Below, piece after piece: positions 33,481-44,477 of a stretch of DNA of 64,000 bases. Numbering within the stretch: position 1 is the stretch's first letter; each line of letters opens with the position of its first letter. The stretch lies in assembly GCA_963971575.1 (NCBI GenBank), contig OZ020615.1, forward strand, positions 63,931,379 through 63,995,378, read 5' to 3'. The DNA comes from Liopterus haemorrhoidalis (taxonomy: Eukaryota > Arthropoda > Insecta > Coleoptera > Dytiscidae). The notes under the pieces are model-generated. The model was not told the DNA's origin and did not search any database. It was given only the letters and a program-made list of their open reading frames with translations. Position numbers and translations under genes: made by a program.

Positions 33481-34226
33481 CAGGTTACCCCCGTTCAACG
33501 CGGGGGATACGTTCTGGACATGATCGCGTTAAGCGAAATTTCGCAATCAATGAGGGATTTTTGAAGAAAACATTGTAAACCTTGAAAAACACTTTATTTA
33601 TTAAATAAACATTAAGAATAACAAAAAGGCGTACATTAAATAATTAATATTTTATTTATTTTGTTCCACGTTGCAGAAGGAATCTAGATGCCCTTGTTTG
33701 GCCTCTACGTTTATTGCGCAAAATTTGCCGATAACTGTCAATGCATTACAGCCACGTTTAACAGCACTCACCCGCTCGTAATCTTCGTCGTTCTCTTCTA
33801 ACAACTCCATGCATTGATTGTGAAAAGAAAGGGCTTTTTCGATGGTTTTAACAGTTAAATTTCGCATGGGAACAGGTTCGTCATGTTTTAGGGACGTATG
33901 GCAGTCCATTTCCTGCAGGTCTTCATTAGTCAAAGGTTCACTGTGTGATTTTAACGAAGTCTGAATATCATCTTCATCAAAACCTTCGATGCCTTCGAAA
34001 ATGGCTATGTGACTATTATCTTCGATGATATTTTCAACATAATTTTCATGATTGCAGTGAACTTCAGCAATTTCACTGAACAATTTTTTCCAAACACTCT
34101 TCATACACGACTGGGTGACTTCATTCCACGCTTTGTCGATGTGTCTGATACCTTAAAAATCTTAAATTGTCGGTCGCTTTATAACGAATCCGCACTAGCC
34201 GGGGTCGCAATGAACGGGGTTACCTG
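33481..34226 (-). mobile_element. Tigger/pogo-like element, internally deleted, copy 1
   Basis: CAGGTTACCCCCGTTCAACG and its inverse end GAACGGGGTTACCTG, flanked by TA (33479-33480 and 34227-34228). The left subterminal region GCGTTAAGCGAAATTTCGC is palindromic. It keeps only the transposase C-terminus (33652-34104). A sister copy is at 38876-39609. Confidence 0.85.
33652..34104 (-). pseudogene. C-terminal region of a Tigger-type (DDE_1) transposase
   Basis: 150 codons from MKSVWKKLFSEIAEV, an acidic mid-section (GFDEDDIQTSL) and a C-terminus with KAL-FHNQCMELLEEND and VKRGCNALTVIGKF. The preceding coding DNA runs on without a stop to about 34170 (LKVSDTSTKRG in the opposite sense marks the truncated edge). 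The catalytic DDE core is absent, so it cannot cut DNA; it may only be a passenger. Confidence 0.65.
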
Positions 34227-34319
34227 TATTATTCCAATTTTGGCTTTTCGAGATTTATAGAGTGGAGCACAAATTAGGATTTTTGTAACACAAATCAACT
34301 ATTTTTAGCCTGATGTCTG

Positions 34320-35010
34320 TCTGATGCCCTAAAAAAAAGTCCTCACTTCTAAAATATAAGTATGGCCTAAAAAAAGTCCTGACTTTTAAAATAAGTGATC
34401 TAAAAAACGAAATGTCATCACTTATATTTTGAAAAAAAACCACACGATTTTTGAGCTTTGGGATTGGGGGGCTCAAGCCAAAAATGGACATAATGTACCT
34501 AGTTATAATAAAACATATAAAAATTAATTTAAGAACTAAAAAGCGTAAGGGTTTGGAATAAAAAAATGGAGAATCGGGGGTGGGCAAGTGTCTTCTTTGC
34601 ATCTATGGTATCTACCGAGCACAAAGCTTCCTGACGGCCAGATGTTCATGTAGGCTTCTATCGATTCAAGTCATGGATATTCCCCAAGGATGCCCCAATA
34701 TCCTTGTGGGCACCCATGTATAAGTTGTCCATCGTAAGCCGAGCCAAAAGCCATAAAACTCTAAATGCGCAGTGGGTTAATAGGCTCCGCCCTTACTATT
34801 AGAGATTGGACATTGGGGCAATTATATACTAAGTAATAAATACAGTATCGTCCGACGATGGTTTATTTAGTTAGTGTATCTACAATTGTAGTCGATTCAC
34901 AATGAGTACGAACGCCACTTAGTTTCCCGGTTCAAAACGACGGCCTGTAGAGGGTAAGAGTGCCCGCCCATCTGACAGCAAAAAGATCTTCTTCTATTGT
35001 TTAATTTATA
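34320..35010. other. GAGGACC-type array remnant, then unassigned
   Basis: 34330-34440 has diverged AAAAAAGTCCTCACTTCTAA units in both orientations. 34440-35010 has no recognised feature. Confidence 0.5.
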
Positions 35011-35012
35011 CC

Positions 35013-35399
35013 AGGGCCGTCCTAAGAAATTCGGCACCCATGGGCTATTAAAAATAATACCTCTTCATAAGAAAATACATAACCAGAACCGTAGAAATGT
35101 TTTTGGCGCCCTTGGCAAATAAAGTAAATTGATTAAACAAAAAACAAAGGTCTTAACTTTTCCAAATCCAAGTGAAGAGCAAAAAAAAGTCCTCACTTCC
35201 CCAAATCCAAGTGACGAGCAAAAAAAAAGGTCCTCACCTCTCCAAATTCAAGTGAGAATTCAAAAAAAGGTTATCATCTCTGCAATGGCGCCCCTGACAA
35301 GTACCAACCTGTTCTGTACCTGTACACCGTACACAAATGCCGCCCCCAGAAGGTTTCCGCCCCGGGGCTGTAGCCCATTTAGCCCTGTGGTTAGAGTTA
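35013..35399. mobile_element. hAT-like element with GAGGACC array
   Basis: CAGGGCCGTCCTAAGAAATT is a hAT-style left end. GGCGCCCTTGGCAAATAAA matches the element at 8.8 kb. About four array units (GGTCCTCACCTCTCC) follow, then GCGCCCC and a GC-rich right side. The right end is unclear because an RTE fragment lies next to it. Confidence 0.6.
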
Positions 35400-35410
35400 C
35401 CCTGATTTAT

Positions 35411-35969
35411 CATCATCATCATCAAGCCTTGCCCATCATCGGGTGATTTTGGACTGCCTCTAAAAAGAGCATAGGCTGTCAATAAAATTTCTCCATCTAA
35501 CTCGTCTATCTGCCATAGGCTTCAAGTCGGTGATGTTGTTATAAAGTCTTTTGTCTTGGTTTTGAGAGCTCCATGCATTTATTTCTAGCAGGGTTGAGCG
35601 ACGCCAGGTGTTCTTGGGTCGCCCTCTACGCCTACTGCCCTGAAGGTTGTATGCTAGTGCATAGCGACACACTTCGCTAGGAGCCCTTCGAAGAGTGTGC
35701 CCTAACCAACCATACTTTCTTCTTTTTATTTGCAAATTAATGTCCATTTGACCAGTTCTTTCCCCCAATTCTACGTTTGATATTCTACGTGGCCAATAAA
35801 TGCGAAGAATTCTTCGAAGGCATCGATTTACAAATACTCGCACTCTTCTCTTGATAGCTTCTGTTACGAACCAAGTCTCGCAGCCGTACAGAAGAACTGA
35901 TGTCACACATGCCCTGAATATGGTAGTTTTCGTGGAAGTACTGTAGATCGCAGATCGCAGAATTCAATG
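35411..35969 (-). mobile_element. RTE-type retrotransposon 3' fragment with 11-bp TSD
   Basis: CCCTGATTTAT flanks both sides (35400-35410 and 35970-35980). On the minus strand a 148-codon frame at 35460-35906 reads VLLYGCETW, VNRCLRRILRIYWPRRISN, GWLGHTLRRAPSEVCR and GRPKNTWRRSTLLEIN, the conserved C-terminal tail of RTE-like proteins. The 3' end is a (GAT)n tail at 35411-35423. The copy is 5' truncated, typical of target-primed integration. Confidence 0.9.
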
Positions 35970-35980
35970 CCCTGATTTAT

Positions 35981-36770
35981 ACTAAACAATTTTGTTGTGT
36001 TAATATTTTCTTTCCAGTTCCAACGTTACTATAGCAACCTGAGGCGAGACGTGGTTTAAAAACCAGTGAATGAAAAGTGGAATATATGAATAAGAAATGA
36101 AATCTCAGATGAAAATGTGGTGGTCGTTAGCGTAACGTATCGTTGATAACCGAAAGAGTTCTTGAAGTGTTGCGTCCTAGAGTGGTAATAGGGGTCAAGT
36201 CACACGCCCGCAGAGTGTATAGGTAGGTACAGATATACACACACACATGACATCGCATCGCCATCCACGCCACGGCCAACGGTAAAGAAGCTTAGCGCGA
36301 CGGTCGGCGGGAATCGACGACAAGAGGCGAGGGAACGACACCGACATACAGCAGAGACATGGATAACCATGGAGGTCGCCCATCACCCCGCGACTCAAGG
36401 TTCCCATACGACACGGTGCGGTGCGGTGCGGTACGGTACGGTACGCTGCTCGAATACGGTTGACTTACCACGGCGCGGACACCTCTTTTATCAACAACCG
36501 ATTGCGTTAGACGACCAATGTTCAAACCTAATATTTAAAATGTTTCAACGCTCAACATTATTATACATTCCATAACATGCGCGCGCAATTCCATCACTTA
36601 ACTACTATCATTAGTTGCGCATGTGCCTTATTACAACCTCATTAGCTATCCTTAATTTTAAAACAATACAACAAAATCTCTTACAACATTTCAATTTAAT
36701 AATACGAGGATTGCCTGTTATATTTCGGGATCGCGCTAAACTTGTTCTTCCATCTGGCAACTGACGCTTC
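35981..36770. other. GC-rich patch with ACGGTGCGGT repeats
   Basis: 36190-36500 is GC-rich. 36413-36443 is a short GGTGCGGTGCGGTACGGTAC run. Several overlapping frames exist on both strands because stops are rare, none with a recognised motif. It could be a promoter or exon outside repeats; not resolved. Confidence 0.35.
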
Positions 36771-36774
36771 TAGC

Positions 36775-37058
36775 CAGAACCGCAGAAAGGGGGAGGGGGG
36801 CGACGGATCCTAGCGCACTAAGGAAAAGGGCGCTGACGGGTTTGCTAAGGGGCGCCATTGCGAAGATGAGGACCTTTTTTTTTCTCGTCACTTGGAGTTT
36901 GGGAGATGAGGACCTTTTTTTTTGCTCATCACTTAATTTTTGAGAGGTAAGAACCTTGTTTTTATTTACCTAGGGCGCCAAAACACGGCTCTGCCCCTAG
37001 CGCAAGTTTTCCTTGCGCTAGGCTGACCAGATTTTATTTACAGAAAAAGAGTATGCTA
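36775..37058. mobile_element. hAT-like element with GAGGACC array, interrupted by A6
   Basis: CCAGAACCGCAGAAAGGGG and GGCGCCA, then two array units (GAGGACCTTTTTTTTTCTCG), then GGGCGCCAAAA and GGCTGACCAGATTTTATTTA. The last word recurs reversed at 45.56 kb as another hAT terminus. It stops in an A-run at the A6 boundary. Confidence 0.55.
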
Positions 37059-37957
37059 AAAAAATTGATGTGAAGTGTGAATTTTCACACATTTCAGGGT
37101 TTCGCAGGTATTTAGTAAGTGAATGATGATTATTTGGGATGCCAAAACAAATTTTATGTTAAAATATTTTTTTATTAATTTTAATTCGCATGCCTAATAC
37201 CATTATTTGGGTTTCTAAACATTTGCAGTATTTTTTTTATATAGCAAGGTTCATTAATATTTTGAAAATTGCTTCCATTGGTTGTTTAAGTCATAAACTC
37301 CGCTCCTCTGATTTCGTATACATTCAAACATAGAATTAAATTATAATTTCAACACTTCCCACTGGTTATTAAATTTACACTTTTAAAAATAAAATGCAAC
37401 ATTTGCCAAAATATAACTAGAATTTTGACAAAATAATTTAAACAAAAGAAAAATACAAAAAAAAGACAAAAAAAAATTAAATTTACAGGAATCGAACTGT
37501 AGTTTGCAAATTTGTAAGAGATGGCACAACGCACTACGCTACGGGCGCTTACTTATTTACTGTGTTACATAGCGAATTAAATATTTAACATATTTTAACT
37601 TGGCTAGAAGGTGTAGAACAAAAATTTTTTTGCACAATTTTGGCAAAAATCGCATAAAAATAATTTATTTTGCAAAAATAAAATTTTGATCGTTCGATCG
37701 GGCTTTCATTTGATACCCTACTAAGAATTTTAATTTTTTTTTTTTTCGTTGAGCACATATTTTTTAATATTTTTTGGGGGATGTTTTTTAGATGTTTTAG
37801 TATTTTTCCTATGTGCGGGTCAAAGATTTGTATAAGCATGCCAAATTTCAACTCTTTAGCTTTAGCCGTTTGCTTACAATTTTTACCGAACAGACAGACA
37901 GACGACAAAATGAGGGTATAAGGGTTTTTTGGTCATACCTACAAAACCCTAAAAACA
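37059..37957 (-). mobile_element. Family A copy A6 with a 150-bp internal deletion
   Basis: Both termini are present. Next to the tRNA-like module a block that includes TTTCCGAAAACATAATCTGA and the CCATCTGGGCTACAGGG region is missing at about 37606. (CAGA)n has only about three units. Confidence 0.8.
37485..37545 (-). other. tRNA-like Pol III module of A6 (type 3)
   Basis: Reverse complement: GCGCCCGTAGCGTAGTGCG with A box at 37523-37541, then the B box AGTTCGATTCC. The T-arm words TACAG and CTGTA around it (37485-37500) pair perfectly. T-runs follow. A-to-B spacing is about 44 bases, as in tRNAs. It differs from the modules of all other copies. Confidence 0.65.
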
Positions 37958-38873
37958 GATATAGCCTCAAATTTTATTAATATGAATTACAATCTGTCTG
38001 CAGGTTGCCGAAGATTTTCAATTTCATTCTGTGTCTATTTAGAGTAAACCGATTTGATCAACAAATTTAGGATCATTAATTGCAGTGCTTAAGGGCAGTA
38101 CCACGTGTGCCCTTATGCGCCACCTAGACATTGTGAACCTATCATTATTATGAACATTTCAAGTACAATATGGGTGATCTATGGTGGCACGTACGCACTG
38201 CTCTCAGTCCATTGTGGTTTAGAAGGTAGTGGGGGGGGGGGGGGGGTTAGTAGGAGTAGGCCCACTATCCGGACCTGAATTAAAGCGATAGTTTGTCATC
38301 CCCCAAGAAGCCACTGTTGTTTGATTCTCAGTGACAGTCACCCCCCCCCCCCCTCAGTAACTTAACATTCCATACAGCGTTGCCAACACACATGCACAAC
38401 TGCGTCCGATGCATTCTTTTCCCGCTCTCGTTCACTTATTCGATCGGTGTCTCGCGCCTTTGTTCCATCCCATATCAACCGTCTCACTTCAAGAACATTC
38501 CATCTCTTTCCCACATATTGCCCATATATTCATTCCTTACTCCCTTCTCCCCACTTCAGACATACTGGGAGCCGAGCGCTTTGCTGCTACTTCACGGAAT
38601 AGTTGCGAGAGTTTCTCAGTGAGGTCGCTGACTCTAAGCGGACAGAGGCCAAGCAAAACAAAACTCACAACAAACATATTGATGCTTCTTCGCTCTTTAT
38701 ACTCGCTCACTCATTATCCGTAGATAGTTTAGCGTGCTCACTAACAGTGAGATTGTTTCACCGACACAGACATAACCATCGACCGACGATCATTTCAAAA
38801 TCAAACTGTTTAACAACTGCAGATGGATAGTCATCCGCAACCGGACAATGTCCATACTTTTAATTAACCCATA
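37958..38873. other. Unassigned, with G-run and C-run
   Basis: An 18-base G-run near 38230-38247 and a C-run near 38340-38353, an inverted pair about 95 bases apart. The remainder (38354-38870) is mixed composition with short overlapping frames and no known motif. Confidence 0.45.
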
Positions 38874-38875
38874 TA

Positions 38876-39609
38876 CAGGTTACCCCCGTTCAACGCGGGG
38901 GATACGTTCTGGACATGATCGCGTTATACAAAATTTCACAATCAACGAGAGATTTTTGATAAAAAAACATTGTAAACCTCGAAAAACACTTTATTTATTA
39001 AATAAACATTAAGAATAACAAAAAGGCGTACATTAAATAATTTATTTATTTTGTTCCACGTTGCAAAAAAGAATCTAGATTCCCTTGTTTGGCCTCTACG
39101 TTTATTGCGCAAAATTTGCCGATAACTGTCAATGCATTACAGCCACGTTTAACAGCACGCACCGGCTCGTAATCTTCGTCGTTCTCTTCTAACAATTCCA
39201 TGCATTGTGAAGAGAAAGGGCCTTTTCGATGGTTTTAACAGTTAAATTTCGCATGGGAACAGGTTCGTCATTTTCTAGGGACGTATGGCAGTCCATTTCC
39301 TACAGCCCTTCATTAGTCAAAGGTTCACCGTGTGATTTTAAATCTGAATATCATCTTCATCAAAACCTTTGATGCTTTCAGAAATGGCTATATGACTAAT
39401 ACCTTCGATGATATTTTCAACATAATTTTCATGATTGCAGTGAACTTCAGCAATTTCACTGAACAATTTTTTCCAAACACCCTTCATACACGACTGGGTG
39501 ACTTCATTCCACGCTTTGTCGATGTGTCTGATAGCTTAAAAATTTTAAATTGTCGGTCGCATTATAACGAATCCGCACTAGCCGGGTCGCAATGAACGGG
39601 GGTTACCTG
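38876..39609 (-). mobile_element. Tigger/pogo-like element, copy 2
   Basis: Same ends and same internal deletion as 33481-34226, with TA on both sides. The transposase C-terminal frame is broken by small deletions (for example near 39206 and 39341). The high similarity between copies suggests that the deleted form itself was mobilised or the segment was copied. Confidence 0.85.
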
Positions 39610-39649
39610 TAATACAAGGGTACAGTCTTAACCAGAACCAGTTCCGTTT

Positions 39650-40072
39650 TTTCCATAAGGGCACATGGGGCACGAACCCAGGGCCCGGGTTGATGGGAGC
39701 TTCAAAATGGCGAGGTCGTCGTTTACACGAAAATAAGAGGAGTTGAATTTTTATTGCAATTTTACTACAATTTTACTACTTTTATTAAAAAACCTTGCAA
39801 ATGAATCGGCGGACTTGAGTATCTTACATACTCTAATAAAAGCAGATAGAAGAAATTTTCCCGAATGTGGAAGTTGCTACAAGGATATTCCTTTGCTTAA
39901 TGGTCACCAATTGTAGTGGAGAACGCTCATTTTCTGGGCTAAAAAGAATAAAAAAATGAATTACGAGCGACTATGTTACCAGAACGACTTACCAATTTAT
40001 CAATCATGTGCATAGAAAGTGATATCCTTCAAAAATTAGACTTTGAGGACATAATAGAAGATTTTGCACTTA
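39650..40072 (+). pseudogene. hAT transposase remnant
   Basis: Plus strand, broken into frames. ADLSILHTLIKADR, then NFPECG, then after GGTCACC the CTAAAAAGAATAAAAAAATG region and RLTNLSIMCIES-like codons ending in GAAGATTTTGCAC. It lacks the insertion found at 11761-12640 and so serves as the empty-site reference. A G/C-rich hAT-style terminal region (GGGCACGAACCCAGGGCCCG) lies upstream. Confidence 0.7.
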
Positions 40073-40073
40073 A

Positions 40074-40310
40074 TTTTAAGAAGCAATTACAATGACTGGC
40101 TAAAATTTCCGAATTTAACCACTCCAGATTTTTTTCTATGTGGTTATCTTAATGGAGGCATTTATACGAACAAACCAAAGACTATTAAGGAAAAAAAGAA
40201 CAATATTCGAGTAGCAATAGTTAAAATATGGCCTGGAATTTTATAGGAAACGTTCTTGAAAGATGGTATCGTATGGTTTTTCTACGCCTGGTTGTTTAGT
40301 TTTTCTGTAC
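40074..40310 (+). pseudogene. Tc1/mariner-superfamily transposase C-terminal fragment
   Basis: NLTTPDFFLCGYLNGGIYTN and KPKTIKEKKNNIRVAI match the motif around the third catalytic acid of a DDE transposase (SPDLTPLDFFLWGYLK type). The Asp of TTPDFF is present. It is fused directly to the end of the hAT remnant. Different lineage from the mariners nearby. Confidence 0.7.
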
Positions 40311-40615
40311 CATCCTTTATCATCAATGTGTTCTATGGTCGTCTTTTCCTTATATAGTATTTATTAACGTGTGTTATAAATTGGGTGTGATTTGGTGTGT
40401 GAGGCGTTGTATGAATTAGCTGCGATGGCTGTTAGCTAGGGGCTAGGGGCGAGAGCGGACTTGACGCTGACTAGCGCATGGAAAAATGAATGAAAGCATG
40501 GACGTAGGTGCGGAACTTGACCACATAAACAAACACCTACTCAACAGCGGCGTAACAACAATTTATATACTTGAAACCATGAGTAAATAATTGTGAACAA
40601 TAAAAATTTAATTGA
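40311..40615. other. No gene seen
   Basis: Unassigned sequence between transposase remnants. Confidence 0.45.
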
Positions 40616-40619
40616 AATG

Positions 40620-42044
40620 GTTAGAAAAATCCACGGAAACGAGATGAACCATCGCCAAGTAAAATTGCGAGAGATATCAGAGGCAGTATTTTATATGACA
40701 GTGCACATTGCATTTTATACCAACATTTGGACATGACAAACTTTACTGCAAGATAGGTGCTGCGTTTGCTAACAAACTACCAAAAGCAAATGCGAATCAC
40801 CATTTTTCAGCAATGTCTAGACATTTTCAAGTGCAGTTCAAAAGAATTTTTGCGACGTTTTATAACTGTTGATGAAACGTGGTACATCACTATACTCCGA
40901 AGATCAAATAACAATCAAAACAGTGGAAAGCACGCGGTAAACCAACTCCAAAGACAAGATGATCAACCATGGATGATGCCATCAACTGGTAAGGTTATGG
41001 CTACCGTCTTTTGGGATTCCCGAGGAATAATTTTTATCGACTACTTGCAATATAAAAGAACAATAACAGGCCAGCATTATGCGTCGTTTAGAAGACTAAG
41101 ATGATATCATCAGCTGGTAAAGTTATGGCTACCGTCTTTTGGGGTTCCCGAGTAATAATTTTTATCGATTACAGTAAGGCCTCCACTTACGGGGTTAATT
41201 CATTGTAAAAGTTTCAGTGTAAGTCGAAAAATATAAAAATTTATTAAGCATCTTATTTTTTAGTCGCTTTATACACAGATAGGATAGTTAGAATTGCCAG
41301 GACCATGCGCAGTTGGGTTTCGTATACGTCTACCCCAAACAAAAATAATAACAGATTCCGTTATGGTTGATTTGAGCATGGTCTAACCAAAACAAATGAT
41401 GGGAGCATATATTTTTGTAAACAAATGTATCCATCTTAGTTCTTTGTCTGAGCATACAACTATACAACAAACTAAACGTTTAAACAAAACGCAATCGAAA
41501 ATTCTAGAGTGGCAAAGATCGCTCAACCGCGTATGTATGAAACCGTGTAAGTCAAGGCGCGTAAGTCAAGGATTTATTGTACTTGCAACATAGGAGAACA
41601 TTAATAGGCCAGTATTAGACAAATTGAACGAAGAAATCAAATCCAAAAAGTCTCATTTGGCAAAGAAAAAGTCTTGTTTCACCAAAATAACGCACCCTCC
41701 CACAAATCGGTAATTGCGATGGGGAAAACGATTCGAATTAATCAAACATGCACCGTAATCGCCAGACTTGGCTCCCTCCGATTATTTTCTGTTTCCAAAA
41801 GGGAAAAAATGGTTGGCTGGAAAGAAATTCTCATCAAATACTGAAGACGTTGAAGCTGTAAATGGATATTTCGAGAGTTTAGATTATTCTTATTTCTCTG
41901 AAGGAATTGAAGGCCTTGAAAGGCGTTGGACTAAATGTATAGAGCTGAATGAAAACTGTGTAGAAATATAAATACAATTTTGCCCGAAAAGTTCTGTCTT
42001 CTATCTTGTTCTAGAAGCTCTCTGATCGCCCCTTGTAAATTTCT
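40620..42044 (+). pseudogene. Mariner transposase copy M1, rearranged
   Basis: Shows KEFLRRFITVDETWYI (first catalytic Asp), then GKVMATVFWDSRGIIFIDYL, a partial repeat of that segment at 41105-41170, then after an inserted MITE a frame with HQNNAPSHK (second catalytic Asp replaced by Asn), and SPDLAPSDYFLF with KKWLAGKKFSSN, and ERRWTKCIEL at the end (41768-41971). Several frameshifts. The 3' ITR CGCCCCTTG ends at a TA near 42037. Confidence 0.8.
41172..41579. mobile_element. MITE in M1, Tc1/mariner/pogo type, TA TSD
   Basis: CAGTAAGGCCTCCACTTACG at the left and CGTAAGTCAAGGATTTATTG at the right are imperfect inverted repeats. TA flanks it. Removing it joins ATCGATTA with CTTGCAACATAG, restoring the codons for Ile-Asp-Tyr-Leu-Gln of the mariner. 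Confidence 0.8.
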
Positions 42045-42288
42045 GGATCTTGGACTGGAATGAAAGGTCTTGAAAAGCGTTTGCAACATGCAAGAACAAT
42101 AACAGACCAGTATTATGCGTCGTTATTAGACAGATTGAACAAAGAAATCAAATCCAAAAGGCATCATTTGACAAATAAAAAAATCTTGTTCCACCAAAAT
42201 AACACACCTTCCCACAAATTGGTAATTGCGATGGCGAAACTGTACCGTACTTGGCTCCCTCCGATTTCTTTTTGTTTCCAAAACTCAA

Positions 42289-43270
42289 AAAATTGATGTG
42301 AAGTGTGAATTTTCACACATTTCAGGGTTTTGCAGGTATTTAATAACTGAATGATGATTATTTGGGATGCCAAAACAAATTTTATGTCAAAATATTTTTT
42401 TATGAATTTTAATTCGAATGCCTAATACCATTATTTAAGTTTCTAAATATGTGCAGTATTTTTTTTACATAGCAAGGTTCATTAAGATTTTGAAAATTGC
42501 GCATATGGCTTCTATTGGTTGCTTAAATCATTAGCCCCGCCCTCTGATTTCATATACATCAAACAGAATTAAATTATAATTTCAACACTTCCCACTGGTT
42601 ATTAAATTTACGCTTTTAAAAATTATATGCAACCAAAATTTAACTAGAATTTTTACAAAATAATTTAAACAAAAGAAAACTGTAAAAAAAAACAAAAAAA
42701 TTAAAATTGACAGGATTCGAACTCTAGTTTGCAAGTTAACTGTTTAGCAAATTAGAAAACCAATGATTAAACGCACATAGCTATGAGTGCTGACGTATCA
42801 ACTTGGTTACATAGCGAATTAAATAGTTGAAATATTTTGGTTAAAAACACAAAAAATGCATTATTTTCCGAAAACATAATCTGATCAAAAATTCCTGTTG
42901 TACTATTCCGGTTCACACCAATATACATTACTTAAAATTTTTTCACATTTTTAGTTTAAACCATCTGGGCTACAGGGTGTGGGACAAAAAATTTTTTGCA
43001 CAATTTTGGCAAAAATCGCGTCAAAATAATTTATTTTGCAAAAATAAAATTTTGATCGTTAATCCACGTACTAAGGGCTTTCATTTGATATCCGACTTAG
43101 AATTTTAAAAAAATATTTTTTTTTTCGATGAGTACATATTTGTTTATATTTTTAGGGGGATATGTTTTGTAGATGTTTTAGTATTTTTCCTATGTGCGGG
43201 ATAAAAAGTTGTACAAGCATGCCAAATTTCAACTCTCTAGGTTTAGCCGTTTGGCTACAATTTTTACCGA

Positions 43271-43320
<50 letters not shown>

Positions 43321-43380
43321 GACAAATGACAAAAATGACGGTATAAGGGTTTTTTGGTCATACCTACAAAACCCTAAAAA
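42289..43380 (-). mobile_element. Family A copy A7
   Basis: Near full length, reversed, inserted at CTCAAAAAATGG of M2. The intact M1 equivalent is GGGAAAAAATGG, so the site is an A6 run. Microsatellite (CAGA)n about 12 units near 43271-43320. Confidence 0.85.
42711..42790 (-). other. tRNA-like Pol III module of A7 (type 4)
   Basis: Reverse complement: GCACTCATAGCTATGTGCG around the A box, then a long spacer and B box AGTTCGAATCCTG at 42711-42723, then T-runs. It shares the B-side flank (TTGCAAACTAGAG) with A2 and A6 but has a different A side. Spacing is longer than in a normal tRNA. Confidence 0.5.
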
Positions 43381-43588
43381 TGGTTGGCTGGAAAGAAATT
43401 CTCATCAAATACTGAATTCATCGAAGCTGTAAATGAATATTTCGGGAGTTTAGATTATTCTTATTTTTCTGTAGGAATAAAAGGTATTAAAAAGCGTTGG
43501 ACTTAATGTATAGAGATGAATGGAGACTATGTAGAAAAATAAATACTATTTTGCCCCGAAAAGGTTTGTTTTCTATCTCATTCTAGAA

Positions 43589-43769
43589 CAATGGTTCCCA
43601 AACTTGTTCAGTTTCTGGCGCCTTTAGTGTATCAGAATTTTTTCATGGCGCCCCAAGTCGAAACATTGGTGTAACTAACGCAGTTGGAGGAATGTAGGAG
43701 TATTCGCGGCGCCCCAGTAGCCCAGCAACGTCACCCCAGGGTTCCGCGGTGCACAGAGGAAAAACGCTG
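43589..43769. mobile_element. 181-bp hAT MITE with 8-bp TSD
   Basis: TTCTAGAA is duplicated at 43581-43588 and 43770-43777. Ends CAATGGTTCCCAAAC and AAAAACGCTG resemble the CAGNGGTTC termini of hAT-Charlie elements. The uninterrupted relative near 42011 reads TTGTTCTAGAAGC. Confidence 0.9.
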
Positions 43770-43879
43770 TTCTAGAAGCTTTTCGATCACCCCTTGTACA
43801 TCTTTGAATCTTGGACTGGACTGGAGCAGAGCAGCAGCATCTAAGAAAAAGTGTACTGTGGTAGAAGAAACCCATATAC

Positions 43880-44240
43880 CGTCACTCATCTGTCTGTAAT
43901 TGTATTATGCAAATAAGTTTTTTGGGTTTATGTTTGTTTGTGCCCCAGTGCACGTCACTGTACGAGCCCAGTGGCTAACGTGAAGGACACGCGACAAATA
44001 AAGCTTTGGAGATCGCGTCAGCGGTGCTGACACCACGCGCTGTGGAGATGCGGCCGTGGTACAGAGCGAGGTGGACCGATACGGTGGGTCGCGGCATAAA
44101 GAGGGAATGATAGAAGCGGGAGATGGTCGGGTCGCGAGCGGCTCTCAGGACAATGATCGCATTCCGGACATTGCTCGAACGCGCACACTCATGCTGCACT
44201 AAACAGTAACGCCGTCCTCACTAACGTACGCACACACACA
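43880..44240. promoter_or_regulatory. GC-rich patch with an octamer motif
   Basis: ATGCAAAT at about 43908 is followed by ~300 bases of GC-rich DNA (ACCACGCGCTGTGGAGATG, GGTCGCGGC) ending near a CACACA run. This resembles the arrangement at 4030-4290, where the octamer is in the other orientation. No frame is supported; function is speculative. Confidence 0.3.
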
Positions 44241-44477
44241 CACATTTACACATGGACATCATAAGAGCAATCACACAATTAAAAGAAATAACCGGATTTA
44301 GACTCCAAATAATATTCAACACTTGAATTTTTAGAACTAATGTTTTGTTAGAAACGATAGTTCAAGAATAAATGACCGAAAAAATTACGAAACAAGAGAT
44401 TTGAATTGTTTAACACAATAGATCTGTTCGTAGATGTTCATAATATCCAACGGTTTATTACGGTACGCGACAACTCG

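Larger units (their letters stand above)
42060..43795 (+). pseudogene. Mariner copy M2, interrupted by A7 and a hAT MITE
   Basis: QYYASLLDRLNKEIKSKRHH, FHQNNTPSHKLVIAMAK, then family A copy A7 in an A6 run, then (43381) the continuation encoding KKWLAGKKFSSN-type sequence and the C-terminus near 43545, then the 3' UTR with a hAT MITE. The second catalytic Asp is Asn, as in M1. M1 and M2 share flanking sequence after the ITR (CTTGGACTGGA), so they look like a local duplication. Confidence 0.8.

Noticed and set aside
35129..35482. 105- and 82-codon ORFs at 35.1-35.5 kb
   Set aside because: They span the GAGGACC array, a GC-rich hAT edge and the (GAT)n tail of the RTE insertion; no motif.
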